Source: Larus michahellis (lineage: Eukaryota; Chordata; Aves; Charadriiformes; Laridae). Taken from it: DNA of 64,000 bases. The notes under the pieces were generated by a model. It did not search any database. It was given only the letters and a program-made list of their open reading frames with translations, and was not told where the DNA came from. This document shows, piece after piece, positions 37,561 to 50,537 of this stretch (position 1 is the stretch's first letter; the number at the start of each line of letters is the position of its first letter). The stretch covers positions 98,332,200 to 98,396,199 of the forward strand of contig NC_133896.1 of assembly GCF_964199755.1 (NCBI RefSeq). The letters are read 5' to 3'. Both the position numbers and the translations under genes were made by a program.

Positions 37561-40500
37561 CCATTTCTCTTCCAAATACATCACCCGGCTTAAGAAATGG
37601 TATTATATTGCCTTACAAATCCTGCAAAGCTGACACTAGGCAAGCTTTGGGTAAATGAGAATTGGGCCCTTTCTGTATCTCCAGGCACCTGTCTATTTCT
37701 GCATATATTGTATATATGCAGATAAAAACCTGTAGGGCAGGGGAGTAAAACGCAGCCTGTATCACCCCTGTGGTGCACCTGGCACCTGGGGATGCTGCAT
37801 CAGCCTGCCAGAGCCACCAGTGCTGTGTCCCCACCGGGCTGCCAGGGCTGGGTGAGCTGCTAAGCAGCCTCCCTCCGTCACAAAGCCAGCAGCTACACTC
37901 AGCGTACTCCCAGTGGCACTGGGCTCTGCAGCTCTCTGCCTGCTCACGTTCAGGAATCCCATGACAACTGCCGTGATACATATTTTTTAAAAAAGCTCAG
38001 CCCTTTACAGGCCCCTCCGTTGCCGTTGATGCCTGGCCGGAGGGGAAAACCCAAGGAGGCACTTTGCTGTTTCTATTTCTGTCTCCCGGACTGCAGAACA
38101 CCTCATAGTTTAGCCAGTTCCTTGCTGAAGTCTGACTTTCACAACACTAAATATAGGAAATGTGTGCTCTGCAGGGGCTAAATTTAGCTTTGCTGCGTTA
38201 GAAGGGGAGGTACCTCGATACTGGAGGCAGGAAAGTAAAACCACCGCAGGCAGGGAAGCTTGGGTGATGCAGTAGCAGCCACTGCTCTATTGTGCCAGCA
38301 CAGGAAGGAACTGAATTAGAAAGTTCAGTTCTGGGTTCAATTTTCTCTTTTTAAACAAATCCGTTCAATGCCCTAGTGAGGTTTTACAGTAGTTCACCTC
38401 CTGCAGAAGAAATGACATATCTCCTTGTTATTCCTGTAAAAACATTTAGGAATATTCCTTATTTAAATCAAGGATAGACTTTAATACAAATGAAAATTCA
38501 GGGTTGGAGACATCTGAGCTTGCTACAGCCGGCATGTAAAGCCTTATATAAAGACCCTCAGACACAGTAAATCATGAACTACCTGACATAAGCCTGGGTA
38601 GGCTTTTCAGGAATGTTAATCGCTGCTAAACAAGGCGGACCGGCTGTCTCACAGCTGCGGCCTTTCACCTCCAAGTCACCTATTCCAGCATGCTTGGCAG
38701 GGGGGCACACGACCTGGACTCTGTTCCCAAGCTATGCTATTCACCGGGGATTAGACAGCATGCCTCGCTTTCCCTACCTATCAGCTGGGGGTAGCAGTAT
38801 TTTTGCTGCGCTGCAGAGCATTTTCAGAGCCAAGTGAAGAGTTAAAGCCATTAACTTGGGCTGGCTGGCTCCTCTTTAGAAACCACAAAGGGCTGGAAAG
38901 ATTGGAAAGATGGGATTTTGACCAAAATACTATGCAGAAAAATGTCTGACTGCTTGAAAACAGGTTTCCTAGTAGGTATCATCACAGATGAATCAGCAAA
39001 GGCAGGTGACTGCCCGGAGGCATCAGAGACCCCACACCTGCAGGGAGGGGGTGGCCAAGGCTGAAGGTGCATCATGGGACATGTAGTTGAAGGAGTTGGC
39101 CCCAAACCAAGTAGCCGACCAGAGGACTGAAAGCAACCGATGTAAAGCTCTTTTCAGGAATTATGATGGCATTTCAGAAGTGTAATGGTTAGGTTCTTTT
39201 AAAAAATTTCACAGAGAGTCACAATTCTCCACTACTATTCTTACGTACCTGCAGTTTTCTCCAATATGAAACAAGGTAATCAGCCAGATCAGGTTCCAGG
39301 GGGAGAACTATTATGTAATAGGAAACCAAATCAAAACACCACTAACATAATTATTTAATCTTCATACAGATCATGATGATACGCAAACTACATGATGGAG
39401 AAGACTACCTGTTCTGAAAAGACAGTAGCACTGGGATCTGCCAAACCTTCTTGTCAGAACCAAATATAGTGACCAAAAATACCCTTTGCCAAGTGCATAT
39501 TAGATTCGGCCCTGGTTAATTCATAACAAGTAACAGCACAACTTCTTTACTGTGGACTGCTGACAAAAGTACATTACTCACTAGGTACATAATGTCTATA
39601 CCGGGAAGACAGATGTGCTCAACACTTGTTCTCTAGTACATATTGGCCCTTTTTCACCTACTCTTATAGCCCAACTCTCTTACAGCCCAGAACATTTTAG
39701 TCCTTGTTAACTTTCAAGCTGTGCATGTGCAGCATCTGGGAGTGTGTTATTTGTCTGGGGCCAAAACAAGTCAGTGACAATAGCTGAGCATTATAAACAA
39801 AATCATACTCAGCATCTGGGAACAACCTCTGGGACTGTTTAATTTATTAGCATAGATATAGTCACTGAGTTTAAACGAGGAAACCAAAACTGCCCGTCTT
39901 TCCCCTCAATACATCCAGTAAGTCATGTTAAATTAAATGCTGTCTGGTCTGACTCACAGGCTACACACATCTACCAGCCCTCTTGCCAGCAACTAACTCA
40001 TACCCCATCACCTAAGTTTTGGTCCTGGGAGCTGACAATGGTGTAACTGACACACTGAGGGGTTGGAGTAGCTGAGTCCTTTCAGAAAGAAAACAATCAT
40101 CAGGATTTTAAAATTCAGGATATTTATTCTATCCATCAGTTTACACTTTCTTTTGCCTCTTGGTGTACAAATCATGCTCCCTTGAACTTACGCACAGGCA
40201 GCCTCGGACCTTCAGAAGGCCTTAAAAAAACACCTTATGATTGCAAGCTCATGAAGTAGCTATTGACAGATGGAAAAGGAGAAACCATTTCCAAACATAA
40301 ACTCCTTGCAACAAATTTAGAAAGCATGTGGAAAGGAAGGGACTCCATATAGGACCACCTCTAATTTGAATATTTTTGTAGTTTTCATTTCTGTCCCTGA
40401 GAGGCTGAAGGTAGGTTAGCTCCACTCCTCCTTCAGTGAAGCCTTTCATGACCCTGATATTCTTTCCATATTCTGAATATTTCAACCGGTCTAACAAAAG

Positions 40501-40974
40501 ATATTACCACTTCATACAAAATCTCTGCCCTCTCTGATACCAAGGGGTCATGAGCACGCACCCGACAAGTAAAACATTAGAGGTGATATCCCACTTGTAT
40601 ACCTGCTTCTTGAGATCCTTTTCTTATGCTTCTCACACGTGCCAATGGAGACTTCAGATACTAGTTATTAACAGCTATCCAACATGGCCAGTGACAGCAC
40701 GGCTGGAAATAAGCTTAATGAAACATGCAATGCAGACTCATTAGACCATAGACCAACATTAACAAAACAAACAACAAAAAAAAGCCAAACAAACAAAGCA
40801 CATGATTACGTAGAGAAAGGGAAAAAGAGATAAAATTAAGCAAATGAAGCCAGGCCCTCAGGAGTTCCCTTGTTCAGACTCATATCAAGAATTTTTTTAG
40901 TCTCGTGTAACAATTCTAACGCTATGGGCCATAATTCTCAGTCCTCTGTATTTTCAAAAGGCAAGGGATATTTT
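37561..40974. other. Intergenic sequence, no gene seen
   Basis: No recognised exon. Around 37770-37970 the sequence is locally GC-richer and open in several frames, without a recognisable domain. An A-rich stretch built of aacaaaacaaac words lies at 40753-40797. Confidence 0.5.
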
Positions 40975-41557
40975 ATCCTGTACTCATTTTGGCTGTCAGT
41001 TTTCTGCGTAATAGCTTGTATGGTGCCATGTTTGGGATTTGTGACCAAACCAGTGTTGATAACACAAGGATGTTTTCGTTATTGCTGAGCAGTGCTTACA
41101 AAGCGACAAGGCCTTTTTTTGTTTCTCACCCTGCCCAGCCAGCGAGCAGGCTGGGGGTTCACAAGAAGTTGGGAGGAGACACAGCTGTCCCAGCCGTCCC
41201 TTACTGACTGAAGGGCTATCCCACGCCATATGACATCATGCTTTGCCTTAAAAGATGGGGGAAGAGGGAAGGTTCAGGGTTATGGCTTTTGTCTTCCCAA
41301 GGAAACGTTGCACATGATGAAGCCCCGCTTTCCCAAAGATAAAAAGCAATGATCACCTGCCTGCCGATGGGAAGTAGTGAATGAATTCCTTATTTTGCTT
41401 TGCTTGCACATGGAGCTTTTGTTTTACCTGTTACAATGTCTTTATGTCAACCCACAAGTGTACTCAATTTTGCCCTTCCAGTTCTCTCCCCCATCCCACT
41501 GGGAGGGTAGCAAGCAGCTGGGTGGTGCTGAGCTGCCTGCTGGGAGTAACCACAACA
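40975..41557 (+). mobile_element. Solo LTR of an avian endogenous retrovirus (old, full-length form)
   Basis: This diverged copy belongs to the same LTR family as 3834-4255. In order it has an eroded start (tatcctgtactc...), tggtgccatgtttgggattt, gttgataacacaaggatg, ccagccagcgagcaggctgg, a CRE-like tgacatca at 41231-41238, a TATA-like cttaaaag at 41247-41254, caatgtctttatgtcaaccca, ctcccccatcccactgggag, and an end taaccacaaca. The TTG or TTA microsatellite of the family is absent here. No internal retroviral genes are present. Its divergence indicates a much older insertion than the first LTR. I did not find a clear target duplication. Confidence 0.75.
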
Positions 41558-44500
41558 CATCCCCGGCCTTGCAAGACATTCAGTAGGTGGCCTTTCATTG
41601 GGTTGTATCTGTTGGTATTTTAGCTTTAAAAAAGGATAACATTTCCCTTGCACTTCATAGTACTATGCATTTTTAGACATTTGATTATTAATCATACTCG
41701 TGGTATTTATTCTAAATTTTCATCTTATTGGATTTAATTCTTAATAATAACACTTCCCTTTTTTAGCTTAACACTTCTCATCCTTACCAACATGAGTATG
41801 CACTCTCTTGTAACTGTCATGTAGATGAACGTACTAATTTAATCGTTAAATCAACGTCAGCTGGGAGAGAAGTTTTATGAATGTAACAGAGAACTCTCAC
41901 TTCTTTTGTTGTGCAAAACAGATTGTTTAGCTGAGCTTTGCCTTCTCCAAGAAGAACGTCTTTGAGTTCTTCTCAATGTCAACTTTGTATTACTAGATTC
42001 GGAGTTACTTTCCTATTTCCCTATTCTCTTCTCTGTGTGTGCAAGCAGTAAAGGCGCACAGAAGGATGCACAGGGAAAGTCCAATGAACTCTTGTGCAGG
42101 TCAGCATTGACCACAGAAGCTTCTGTAGCAGAAATTCCCTGAAAAGAAAACATTTCACCACCTGCCTACATGAAGGAGAAATGGGCTAGGAGGCCTGCAA
42201 GCCTGTAAACAGTCTAGTTGGTGCTATTATGATGAGCTATTGATATTGTATATCTAAACAGACACACAGAGGACTTATCTAAAAATCCGATATGAAACAT
42301 ACAGAATGTCTGTCACATATATAAATAAATGTTTATGTGGCTAGGTAGACCTACAGCATATCATAAAATCATTTGGCATAGTGACAACTTCATTGTCATA
42401 CTGAGGGCTCTTCCTTCGAACATGGTTTTGGTGCCTGTTTGGTATAGACCTTTCAGCTTATTTACTTAGGTGCAGGCTTGTCCTTCACAGAGTGGTTTTT
42501 GGTTACATATTTATTATATGCCACAATGGTTCTTGGTGCAAGACTGGAGTTCCTGGATCTTATTGTGGTGACAAAGAAAATTCTTCCTTAGGCCAAAAAT
42601 ATCCTTCCCAAAGATATCAGCTGAAGTGATTGTTAAACTTACATGAGGCCAATATCTCTGAATAATTGATGAAACCACAGACAGACATAAGATATGCAAT
42701 GCAATTAAAGGAATCGCCTACACTGATGTAAGTTGTATATAAGAAAAGACGCAACCCCTCTTCAAGCTTATGCAACCAATGCCATCTCCTTTGGAATCAG
42801 TTGACTCTATCTTGGATAGCAGCCAACAAATCAAACACTTAGAAGGACTCACAAAAATGCCTTGTAACTCCTTGTCCATGAGGTGATTAATTGCTAGACA
42901 AAAAAGTGTAAACTATCTTCAGATATAAATTCTTCACAACATTAGGAGCAACATGGAAATGAAGGAACTTAATACATAACCTAGCTTGAATATTTCTGCC
43001 AGTATTCCATCTTTTACTTTAAAGGTAATTCACTTAATCTGGCAGCACCCTGACCCAATGGTCTTCTGAGCCCAAGATTAAGATAGTGAATTCATATAGC
43101 ATGTCAATGATCAGAGTATACTCTGCAATGATAATTCTGTTAAAATAGAAGTTTACGACTAGAATAATAAAGGCAAAAGATGTATATACTCCACACATAT
43201 ATTCAGGTTTTCTTTTTATACTGTAGAAACTTTCTGTGTTTTTGTCCAGTTTGTCATATCACTCCAACCTTAAGCATCAACAGTAGCAACTGAGGCCAAT
43301 TAACCATAATTTGGAGAAGGAAACAAGAAAGCAAAGAAAGTACAAATGCTATCGTCTTGTAAAAAAACCATAAAGGCAGACAAACATCTTTGGTTTGTAT
43401 CAGTCATACGTGTTAGACACACATTATTTTTCTTGCAAGGGATAAAATGAAGGCAACTAGTAAAATAGCAGAGCCTGATTCCGGGTAAATTACAAGAGCA
43501 AAGGCAGTAAAATGGATCCATTAGTGAATCTGTTTGCTTACTTTCTGCACTTCAGTCAGCCTGAGATGGGCTCAGTCAATATGGTTACTTCCAGTTTCTA
43601 TCCTTCTGTTTATCTATCTCCTGTCTTTTCATAATGTAACTTTTCCACAAAGTCTACATTAATCAGAGCTGGCAAAGAAAGTCTAGTTTCATTTCTGTTA
43701 AACATATATGAAATAGCTTTTTAAAACCCACGTTTTTATTTACATCATTTTACAAGGTTACTGTGGTGAATTCTTTTGGATGAACCAAAGCTCCTAATTC
43801 TCTGGTTTAGATTCCTCATTGAAGAGGTACGTGATTCCACATTGAGAAGGGCTGACTTTCTTTAAACAGGAGGGAGTTGGGCTCTACATTTATGAAGTTA
43901 GTTCATCTAAAGTTAGAGTTACTCAAGAGCTGAAGAAGAAAGGTTTCAAAGCTTTCATGATCAAAGCCTCAAAGAGTGACAAAGTTAGAAACAATGTTAG
44001 AAAGAATAAAATGAAGCAAACAAAGCAATATCCCAAGACTTCTGCCTGCCAATTCAACCTCACAGTGCCAAAAATGGAGCAGAATATAGACTAATTTATT
44101 AAATATTTTTTTAAAAATCAGAGTTGTGAGCTACAGCTCTCCAGTTTTTAAGATGTTTACATATCTAACTGACTTGACATACACAAAACCTAACTTTGAA
44201 CTTCACAGGACTGCTGCATGCAAGAAAGTACACGGAGGTGGATTTGTCACCAGCAGTGCGCATCCCAGCGGAGGTGGATTTGTCACCAGCAATGCGCATC
44301 CCATTGGTACTGGCCCATGCCGCAGATACGCTCTAGGCCATGGGAGGAGGGAGAGAACCTACTGCCACATGAAGTCCCCATCCAGAACAGGCATACATCC
44401 GACACCAGTTAAACACCCATCTCCTGCACAGAGTTAAAATGCATTCTGGTAATTTAAAGTACAGGCAGGCAATAAATAAACCTCTTAAATTAGTTTCAAC

Positions 44501-47500
44501 ATGAGGGAAAACTAGATTTCTATTGCTATTAGAAACCTGAGCTCTTACTCCAAACCACCCACAGCAATTTGCTGTAATCACTGCTGACTACTTGTTATTT
44601 TCTTTGGTTTCAGCAATCTTTATATTTAATGAGGTAGCTTTATCTTTTTGGAAACTTCAGTTTGTTTTAAGTAAACAAAGTAGAGAAAAATCAATCATTT
44701 GAAGTATTAGAGGTTGTCATTTTAGTAAAATCTTTCTCTAATTATATTATTATATTTTTAAAAATGAACCTATTTTATATCTCAAATGAACTTAAAACAA
44801 CAAATTGTAATAACTAACTACAATACTATAAATTAAGCAATTGAAAACTGTCATTTATTGAAGCAGTGAACTTTTGTAAGTAGTTAAACAAGTTAATTTT
44901 TTTTTATAGAAAGAATGGGGTGAAATATCTTTAACTAAATTATCATATTCCACTTTATAAATAAAGTACGACAAACCATTTCCTGAATTAAGAAAGTTTC
45001 TATTCATTCAAATGTCAGCACCTACAGAGTTTCTATATTGGCATATTCACTGCTGTTATCCAGAATTCTGTAGAGTGCAACTTTTACTGAAGATTTCAAA
45101 ACTTGTTCAGTGTGGAAAACCTATTAAGTCATATTAGCAGCAATTTAGAATGTTGGTTTTCCACGTTTGACTGTGTGTTCCAGTCTTCTTCCAAAATAAA
45201 CTTGATACAAATGGTAAGGAGAAAGTTATTTATTATGGCATAAATATGAAATATTTCATTCGCCTTTTCCTAAATCTACCACAATGGGAATATTAGAATG
45301 CAAAAAAAAAAAAAAAAGATATAATTGCTTAAGTATACACAGCTACAGAATATCCTTATTAGCCAAAAAAAAGCTCATTTTGTGTAAAGATTTTTATTGG
45401 ATTACAACAATAAAATAAAAATATTTTATAGTTAGTGATGCAGCTCTTGATTTGGGAAAACACAAGTACAAAAAAATGTAAAGTCACTGAATTAAAAGAC
45501 AATTCTAAACTTGTTGATTTAAAATTGATGTGACCTAAAATCAGTCCCATGTAGATCCTATTGAGTGACTGGTAGTTTTAATTATTTAATCTGATGAAGT
45601 TTCCTTCATCTTAATTTGAGAATCATTTGTGAAGAGGCTTCTGAAGTAAATTATTGTATTAAGCGTAATTATTATCTTTAATATTATTTATCAAATAACT
45701 GTGGGTCAGCAATGCCTTATCCATAGATCATTTTCAGTTCTCTCTGAGAATCCAAAATTGAAATTTTGGTTGAATTTTCTATGCTGTACACATTATGCAA
45801 GTCATACTGCAATCTTCCATTTCTACATCAGATAAGCACAATTCTTAGGTTTAATTTTCCAGCAGAAACGCTTGCATGTGTGAATTGTTTACCGCTTGCA
45901 TTCTCTACCTATTAGCTGCCCTCACTTAGATACCCATCATGCAGACCTCTGGATGCAGTTGTTGTTGTTATTATTATTATGGTTTTTTAATATTTTCTGG
46001 CAAATAGCCACACAGGAGACCTCTAAGAAGCAAGCAGAAACAGTATTGTAGGAACTTGAGTGAAGATCCCTTTCTTTCAGAATATATCTGGACTAATGCT
46101 TTAATGCTAAATTGAAAAATTAAAGTGCAAATCACTTCTGATAATTAGGACATACCAAACCCAGAGACAGCTGCCTTTCCCCAGCACCGGTGCAATATTT
46201 GTGCACAATTTGTGTAGAAACATCAACAGTTCTTTCAGAGTAAAGTGCAGGATGAAGCGGCATACAGTGTCCTGTCACTCATCGCCCCAGAAGGAAGGAC
46301 CTTCTAAATAGATGAATTGATGAAAGAAACTCATTATTCAATGGAATCCATCCTGCAGAGATTTGAAGTATCTGGGAGAATAAACGTAAATTAGACTATG
46401 TACTGCCCCCATACACAAAAGCTGTTATCTATACTTCCGTGCTTTACTGTTACAGTACTGCACCATTCAGTTTCTCCACAGAGATAAAAAGGTACCATGA
46501 AAGACAGAAATGTCTATCTCTGTACGTGCTCAGTTTAATCTAATGTATGGCACGTGAGACAGGCAAGAACTCGTAGAGCCACAGGTCCTACTAGGTTCAT
46601 ATTGGTAAGCTGCTCCTGACTGAAGTGAAAGCAGGGTGAGAAGTCAGCAGTAATGGGTGCCTCTCGTGTTCCTACATCTGCTAAAAGGTGCTCCCTGGTG
46701 CACCCAAGGCCTTTGAATGTGCTCCCATGGGGGTCCCCTGCTTCATGGGCTGGAATTATCATTCCCCGCATGCTGTCCACTCCCAACAGCCCCCAAAGCA
46801 CCCATCATCCCATACCCATACAGCAGTCATTCACTCAAGCTCAGAGTAGAGGCCATGCTGGCACAATACTAGGTCCATCAATAACTTGCGCTGAGACAAT
46901 TCCTGTTACAAGTTTATTTATAGGCAGGGTAGGCCTATAAATATCCAGGAGATAGGCCAAATACCATAAAAGAGCCTTTTCCTTCTCTCGTTCCACAAAG
47001 CAACACCTAGCAATCACGGTCAGTAAAAGATATTAATGAGGTGCTGTTTCCTGCTCACAGAGCAGCTGAGTAAGAGGCCAAGGACGTTCCCGCTTCTGTA
47101 ATAACAGAGCTACAGCACTGAAGCACAGGGGTTAGGGGCTGCAATCAAGCATTACTAATGTGCTCGGGTAGCTTAGCTTAGGTATTAAGTTCACTAAAGA
47201 ATAAAAAAGGCATGGAAAGAACACGTAGGCAAAATGTAATGGATAGCCACAGGTGGGAGGAAAAATCAGCTTTGAATTCTCCCTAGAATAATTTCTTGCA
47301 TAAGACTTTATATAAGCTGACAGCCTTTCACATTCTCAGAATAGGATCCCAAAATTCACTGGCAAGGTCTGCACCCTCTGGTAAAAACGGCTCCAAGACT
47401 GCACTCACCAACTACCACGCTGTTTGTTATCAGGGAAAACAGAAACAGCCAGTTTCAGGTGAGGTCAGACCACCTGACCACCCACTGGGTCAGCTTTCAA

Positions 47501-50463
47501 CCTGGCAGGCCTGGAGAGGCACCTCGCTGTCTGTCTGCGAACTGCATGGACAACAGCGGGGTCAGGAAGGAAAGCTCACCTTGACCAAAGCCTCTCTGGA
47601 GTCCAGGCTTTTAAAGAAAGCAGGAAAACCCCAGCAGGCTCTCTGTGCCTCCCAGAACTGCCACTCTGCAAAAACTGCAGGCAAAACCAGTCAGCACTGA
47701 GGCACCCTGCTAAGCTAGCGGTGTGTACGAGCACACACTTAAGTTGCCAACGGCCCCAGAGAAGCCTGAGCTCAAACAGAATACTCTAAAACAAAAGGAA
47801 AAACCCTGAAGCCTGAGCAGCTTTTACCACGTGAGCACATTTTTGCTCTGGGGCCTTTATACATTTCAAGCCACGCAGTCATTTTTAGGGATGAGAGCCA
47901 TGCTCAGCATGTCATTTCAAAGTGAGTCAGAGGAACAAGCAGCAAGAGGAGGTATAGGTTTGGTTCCACATGCCAGGCAAACACTCATCTCATTTTTTTC
48001 ATTATTTGGAACCATATGCCCAACTGAAGAACCAGAGAACCAGCATTATTTTAGAGCAGTGCCCAAGGGACCTGCCACCCGACATTCAATATTGCCAGAA
48101 TTCCACGTACAATGAGGACAGTTTCATTTCCTAACTTTGCTCCCCCACTCACTCAGGAGGTGAGGACACACTCCTTCCTGGAAGTTCAAAGGGGGTTTTG
48201 GTTTGTATTTTACTTTCTAGGGGAACTAAATCTTTCCCTCAAAATCTTGAAGAAATTCTTGACAATATTACAGGACCATATCCCTAAATACTCCAAATTC
48301 TCAGCCCAGAAAGGCAAATCTCTCCACTGATTAAAAAAGTGTCATGATTTTTTAACCTAGCCTCATGTTTTGGAGGCTTTCAGCTTCTAGGAGTTTAGGA
48401 TTGGAAAAGTTGCTTACCACATACCTGAATCTCTTAAGACCATATATTTTAAATAATTAAGAGGAAGACAGTAACAATACCCTCACTGGGCAGGCACAGG
48501 CAACGTAAGCAGCATGCAAAAGGTTACAAGAGGAAATTAGTAGTACACAACACAAACCCATATTTTCAGAGCACTTTTCTAGTGCTTTCTGAAAATTGAG
48601 CTTCTTTCTTTGCATGATGAACAACTGCGATGACTTGGCATGGAAAGTCTTAATTGAAGGCACTGCCAGACAGGAAGGGAAAACAAAACCTGCCCTGGAA
48701 AGAAACTGCTGTGCCACCTCACTTGGAAGGGCAGAGAGGTGTCATCTCTGCGCACAAGCTGAATCCCTAGGTATGAAACAGAGGGAACAAAGACAGGCAG
48801 CCTTTAGAAATGTCCCAAGTGATCCTCATAAAGTCAGAAGGTACCTCACCATTTCATACTTCTGGTAGGGAATATTATTTACTCTTTCATAACATAGACT
48901 TCTGGAAAGTTCCCTCAGCTTAATCTAAATCAAGTCCTAGATGTGCTTAAACACTTTCACAAGCCAGTATTTCTTATTTCTGAACCTGTAAAAATTACCA
49001 GCTGAGAAGTCCTCTTGATCCTGATTGGGATTTTGAGATGCTAAGATGTATGAGAATGGACAACTTTGGATAGACACGTTGTTGTTAGCTTCGATCCAAG
49101 CATTTAACCTGGATGGTATGGAAAGCAAGGGTCACTTTAACAATTACAGCAAAAAAAGATGGAAGATTTGAAGAATTACATTTTTCTCCCCTGCTCTGCT
49201 CCAGCTGAGTGTTCTTTTTTTCTCCCCAGTTCCTTTAGTGGTCAGGTAAAATAGGGACAATGCCACACATCATACAGAAGGTGTGACAAAACACATGCAG
49301 CCCTTTGTGCTCTTTGTGTAAGTGCTATTCATGTGAATAACAAAAAATTCCTCTAGAGCAGGTCAAGTCTATGGTGAAAGAGGCTTTTGAAGTATCTAGC
49401 AGGACAGTATAGGTAATCTCCTTCACTGAGAAATAAAATCATGATGTGGCTGATCAAGGATTTGTATTTTTTTTATTATTCTGCCCAAATCAAATTACTT
49501 GCCCATGCTCTGGCCTGGAAATTAGAATTATTTAAGTGCAGTGATTTGTAATCTTTTCAACGTGCTCACCCCTCAAAAATTTGCCCTTGGGAAACAGGCT
49601 CCTCACAATGAAACCAAATCCACTGACAGATTCTCCTTAGTCACATTTTGCACATCCCTTAGAAGCAGCCCAGAGACCTCCCTTCTGCCGCTGGGAGTTC
49701 CCAGGGCTGCAGGGTCTGACGTACAGACAGATCCTGCTGTTCTGCAGTGTGGTACTTCGACCTTGACTGCGCTGGGGAGTTCAGCCACTGGCAGCCAGCA
49801 GAAACTTTGGGTGCACAATGGCTGCGTAGGCAGGCAAAGCTGGTGTTGGTGCGAGTGTACAGTCCAGCCCAATTTCAAGCAGGAATGAACTACACTTCAG
49901 TAGGTATGGGCAACGTACCAAGGCCAAGCTTGTGGAAAGTCTTGCAATTCTGCCCCGCTGTTGTAAGAAGCAAAGAAGAACAGGTCTCTCTGTACTGCAC
50001 AACTGTGCCTGTAAACAGACTTAACACACAGCCTGGAAAACAAAACTCAAAAGTAGATGCTCCTCAACAGTCAGCTGCTAAAAAGAGTGAGTTTCATATT
50101 CAGACTTTGTTACACGGAATTAAGGTCTGGAGAAACCAACCCTGACAGTCATTTCTCTCCCTTTCTGAGAGCATGGCACATTATCTCTGGCTGTTACGCT
50201 CTGTTGATTTTTAACCACCTCTGTTCTGCCTCACCAGTTTACTGCCTTGCTGGAGCTACCCACACAGAGTAACCAGAGCACAGGGAGCCTCCAAGGCACA
50301 ACAGCCATCAGGATCATGAAGGCGCAAAACCTGATTCTCACCTGTTTGAACTCGATCCTCCTTCCCCCTACTATGAAGACGCCTCAGGAAAGTCATGCCC
50401 AAAGTCAGATGAAATTGAATTGCTGCAAGGCAAGCTCTGCTGAGGGGAAATGGTTTTCAGCAA
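41558..50463. other. Intergenic sequence, no gene seen
   Basis: Almost 9 kb, very AT-rich between about 43,700 and 46,000. I see no exon. Simple sequence includes an A16 run at about 45302-45317 and a short compound gttgttgtt-attattattatt tract at about 45959-45980. The 36-bp tandem duplication at 44233-44304 is listed separately. Confidence 0.5.
44233..44304 (+). repeat. 36-bp tandem duplication
   Basis: Two adjacent copies (44233-44268 and 44269-44304), each starting cggaggtggatttgtcacc and ending gcgcatccca plus one base, differ at two positions. Because 36 is divisible by three, the duplication keeps one frame open (44126-44437, with GGGFVTSSAHPS repeated), but no domain or splice context supports a gene. 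Confidence 0.95.
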
Positions 50464-50537
50464 TTTTGGGGGCCAGAAAGGACCAGCAGACCACCTAGCC
50501 TGACCTGCTGCATGACAAAGGCTGCTGCAGAAACTAG
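50464..50537 (-). mobile_element. Probable ancient CR1 3' fragment
   Basis: The words ggccagaaaggaccagcaga, ccacctagcctgacctgctg and catgacaaaggc resemble the inverted end of the older CR1 families shared by turtles, crocodilians and birds (gccagaagggacca...atctagtctgacctcctg). The match is about 70 bp and diverged. Confidence 0.5.
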
